Part shown: positions 5,513-7,614 of the stretch, piece after piece
Numbering within the stretch: position 1 is the first letter of the stretch
Layout of the letters: every line of letters begins with the position of its first letter
Assembly: GCA_021817355.1 (NCBI GenBank)
Contig: JAKAVI010000193.1
Coordinates: 1 to 7,614 of the forward strand
Source: Pseudomonadota bacterium
GTDB lineage: Bacteria; Pseudomonadota; Alphaproteobacteria; Micropepsales; Micropepsaceae
DNA: 7,614 bases
Reading direction: 5' to 3'
Position numbers and translations under genes: made by a program
Notes under the pieces: model-generated
What the model was told of the DNA's origin: nothing
Seen by the model: the letters and a program-made list of their open reading frames with translations, nothing else
Database searches by the model: none

Positions 5513-6703
5513 CTAAGCCAGCTTGGGGATCAGGTAGCGGCCGGTCAACTCCATGCTGCGCAGAACCGCTTCATGGGGAATTCGTCCAAACTGCATCAGG
5601 CACATCAGCCGGTCCGCACCGATGTCGCGGTACTTCTCCATCTTGGTCGCACAATGGTCCGGATCGCCAATAATGACGGAGTCGAGCCGTTCCAGTACTT
5701 CATGGGCCTCTTGGTGGGAGACCTCCTCGCCACGCGCCATGCGCTTGAGCAATATGATCACCGGTAGATCATCGGAGGCGATCTCAAGGCTTGTGGGATC
5801 TTCTCCCTTCAACGCTTCTGAATTTGCGGCGGCGTTGCGAGCCAGATGCGGATTAAGCCCTGCCTTGATCTGATCGTACCAGACCGCGCGCGACACGGCG
5901 AATGCGATGGGGGCGTAGTGCACATACCACAGCGCAGACCAGGCCGCCCCGGCGGCAATCGCCTGGTCCCGGCTCTCGGCCACATGCACGAAGGTAAAGA
6001 CACCCTTTTGCCGGTTGACACGGACCGCGCCAGGTTCGCGATCCTTGACAAAAGCGGCATCGTATTCGTCCAGAAGGCTCTTCATGTAGGAGATGGGACT
6101 AAGCAGTGTCGTACCCAGCACGCCGACCCCGAGTTCCCCCGCCATGCGGAAGGAGTCAGGACTGCTCGCAGTCTGCCACAGTCGCGGGTGAGGCCGTTGT
6201 AACGGTTTTGGCACGATTTCTCGCTCTGGCATCGAGAACCATTTGCTCTCCCATGAGAAATTCTGCTCGGTCCAGATTTTTGGAATGACGGTCAGCGCCT
6301 CGCGCAACTCGTCGCGGGCCGATTTGGGATCAACGCCGAAAGTCTCCCATTCTTTGCCACCGGTTTTAGCCATGCCGAGCTCGAAACGCCCACCACTCAG
6401 CACGTCAAGGGTGGCGCCGCGCTCGGCCACCCTCAGGGGGCCGTTGATCTTGAAGGGTGCCAGCACGCCCGCATGCCCGACACGCAGCCGCTCCGTGCGC
6501 ATCGCAATTGCGGTGAGCACCAGCTCGGGGGCCGCACTATAGCTAAATTGGGGCGCACCGTGATGCTCGACCTGCCACCAGATATCGAAGCCGCATTTGT
6601 CGGCCATCTGCGCCTCGGCCAGGGTCTGCTGCAGAAGGCGCGCTTCGTGGTCCTTGACCCATGGTTTGGCGCGTTGAATTTCGCAAAAAATGTCAAAAAG
6701 CAT
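5513..6703 (-). CDS. LLM-class (luciferase-like) flavin-dependent monooxygenase
   Basis: A cytoplasmic two-component-type monooxygenase of 396 aa with a bacterial-luciferase-like TIM barrel. Such enzymes use reduced FMN, supplied by a separate reductase, or F420 to oxidise small organic substrates. Visible family signatures are MLFDIFCEIQ at the N-terminus, a GFDIWWQVEHH segment (residues 38-48) matching the luciferase-type 'EHH' active-site strand, VGHAGVLAPFKINGPLRVAE at 75-94, and the conserved SGGRFELG at 103-110. A late GDPDHCATKMEKY segment is the usual GxPxxV-like helix start of the family. The start ATG at 6703 has GGAGG four nt upstream; the frame stays open as far as 7006, but that extension overlaps the cyclase gene and is not used. 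It begins 16 bp after the cyclase stop, so the two are almost surely co-transcribed. No flavin reductase gene is in the window. The substrate is unknown; a role in the same ketone or ring-degradation route as the facing Baeyer-Villiger enzyme is an inference. Confidence 0.94.
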   Translation of the reverse strand: MLFDIFCEIQRAKPWVKDHEARLLQQTLAEAQMADKCGFDIWWQVEHHGAPQFSYSAAPELVLTAIAMRTERLRVGHAGVLAPFKINGPLRVAERGATLDVLSGGRFELGMAKTGGKEWETFGVDPKSARDELREALTVIPKIWTEQNFSWESKWFSMPEREIVPKPLQRPHPRLWQTASSPDSFRMAGELGVGVLGTTLLSPISYMKSLLDEYDAAFVKDREPGAVRVNRQKGVFTFVHVAESRDQAIAAGAAWSALWYVHYAPIAFAVSRAVWYDQIKAGLNPHLARNAAANSEALKGEDPTSLEIASDDLPVIILLKRMARGEEVSHQEAHEVLERLDSVIIGDPDHCATKMEKYRDIGADRLMCLMQFGRIPHEAVLRSMELTGRYLIPKLA

Positions 6704-6719
6704 GGGGCCTCCGCGGTGG

Positions 6720-7614
6720 TCAGAAGATCGCGATGGGATTGACCGGCGAGCCAGTACCCCGCGCGATCCGCAATGGTGCAAGCTGAAAGAAGAATTCCCA
6801 GCGCCGTTCGCGGACGCATGCCCGTTCGAGCTCGGCAAGATAGAGGTTATCAAGCAGGTGAAGTCCCATCGAGACCAGCGCACACATGTGGATGGGGATC
6901 GGCCAGTCAGGAACCGGTAGCGGCGCCGGGGTAGGATCGTGCACGGCATCAGAACCCAGCACTGCGATATCGCGCTCGCGCAGCCACTGGGCACAATCGG
7001 CGGCAAGTCCCGCCAGTGGAGGCATCACTCCTGGGGGGGCCGGGCATTGCGCGCGGTGCGCATCCCGGCCGACAGACACCAGCAGAATATCACCCTCGCC
7101 CACGCGCACGCCTTGCGCGCGTTCGGCGGCTGAGAGCTCCTTGGCGGTTACCGGCTCGCTTGGATTGACGAAGCTGACGCCACGCAGCCGGGAAATATCG
7201 AGTAGCACACCGCGGCCGGCGATGCCGTCGCGCGCCGCCATGATGCTGTTGCGCCGCGCTCCGGTAGAGCGCACTTCACTCGCGGCTACACCGTTGTACA
7301 TCTTGCCACCGACGAAGACGTGGCAAAGCGCATCGATATGGGTCGAGGCGAGGCCGTGATAGGCAATGCCGATGAAATCGAGCGAGACTTCCATGCCGGG
7401 GATGCCGTGTGCACACGGATCATCACCACCCATCACCATGTGATGCAAAGCGGGCGTGGGATTTTCAGGACTTGGCTGGACCGGAAAGTCACGGGCACAC
7501 GACACCATCTGTCCCGTCCGTATAAGCTGCGCAGCTGCGGCAACGCGCTGAGGTGTCAGCAGGTTGAGCGTGCCGCGCTCATCGTCGCCTCCCCAACGTC
7601 CCCAGTTGGAGACG
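6720..7614 (-). CDS. Cyclase-family hydrolase (kynurenine formamidase-like), 5' end cut off
   Basis: The 297 visible residues stay in one frame to the right edge, so the gene starts beyond the window. The ATG at 7508 is internal: the frame before it reads SNWGRWGGDDERGTLNLLTP, a conserved N-terminal segment of the family. Members of this metal-dependent family hydrolyse amide, ester or lactone-type bonds. Evidence is the metal-binding motif HGLASTHIDALCH (visible residues 86-98, with H86, H92, D94 and H98 as candidate ligands), GVLLDISRLRGV after it, the VLGSDAVHD segment, and the C-terminus GTGSPVNPIAIF typical of the longer cyclase-like subgroup. Only a short N-terminus should be missing, given a usual length of 300-330 aa. 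It is the upstream gene of the pair with the LLM monooxygenase (16-bp gap). With the HSL esterase dead, this is the only intact hydrolase in the window and might open the ester or lactone made by the Baeyer-Villiger enzyme; that role is speculation. Confidence 0.93.
   Translation of the reverse strand, partial: VSNWGRWGGDDERGTLNLLTPQRVAAAAQLIRTGQMVSCARDFPVQPSPENPTPALHHMVMGGDDPCAHGIPGMEVSLDFIGIAYHGLASTHIDALCHVFVGGKMYNGVAASEVRSTGARRNSIMAARDGIAGRGVLLDISRLRGVSFVNPSEPVTAKELSAAERAQGVRVGEGDILLVSVGRDAHRAQCPAPPGVMPPLAGLAADCAQWLRERDIAVLGSDAVHDPTPAPLPVPDWPIPIHMCALVSMGLHLLDNLYLAELERACVRERRWEFFFQLAPLRIARGTGSPVNPIAIF

Noticed and set aside
6704..7006. N-terminal extension of the LLM monooxygenase to 7006
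   Set aside because: It would overlap the cyclase gene in another frame, while the ATG at 6703 has a GGAGG site and gives the family's usual N-terminus.

Overview
The window looks like part of a GC-rich alphaproteobacterial chromosome. A sphingomonad, rhizobial or Rhodospirillales-like host is my guess, based on the FixJ-type regulator, the GC-ending codons and the oxidative catabolic gene set; nothing here fixes the genus. I see no rRNA, tRNA, CRISPR array or insertion sequence.

Left part (1-2335): three minus-strand genes separated by long non-coding stretches. They are the start of an unknown protein cut by the left edge (1-215), a FixJ/NarL-type response regulator (358-1122), and a small hypothetical protein (1955-2335). 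A near-palindromic site at 322-344 sits between the regulator and the unknown gene. The regulator's upstream region holds a plausible promoter and two perfect inverted repeats. From 2336 to 3122 I find no convincing gene, but there is a phased 14-bp repeat set at 2422-2486.

Right part (3123-7614): a catabolic cluster. A full-length Baeyer-Villiger monooxygenase (3179-4789, plus strand) has its own AT-rich promoter, overlapped by a perfect 8-bp inverted repeat that looks like a repressor operator. Facing it on the minus strand is an operon-like series: a cyclase-family (kynurenine formamidase-like) hydrolase running off the right edge (6720-7614), then an LLM-class (luciferase-like) flavin-dependent monooxygenase (5513-6703), then the wreck of an HSL-family alpha/beta hydrolase (4786 to about 5322).

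That wreck is the main discovery. It is spread over all three frames and so is not visible as an ORF. Pieced together, it gives the oxyanion-hole HGGAF, the DYRPAPE motif, the nucleophile region, the catalytic Asp and His regions and the C-terminus, in the right order. It carries five in-frame stops, three small frameshifts, a 13-bp tandem duplication and a deletion of roughly 90 codons.

Working together (inference): Baeyer-Villiger oxidation turns a ketone into an ester or lactone, which an HSL-type esterase or a cyclase-family hydrolase could open; the LLM monooxygenase would add a second oxidation step. The esterase is dead here, so either the cyclase-family protein or an enzyme elsewhere does that step, or the pathway is decaying. 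The substrate cannot be told from the sequence.
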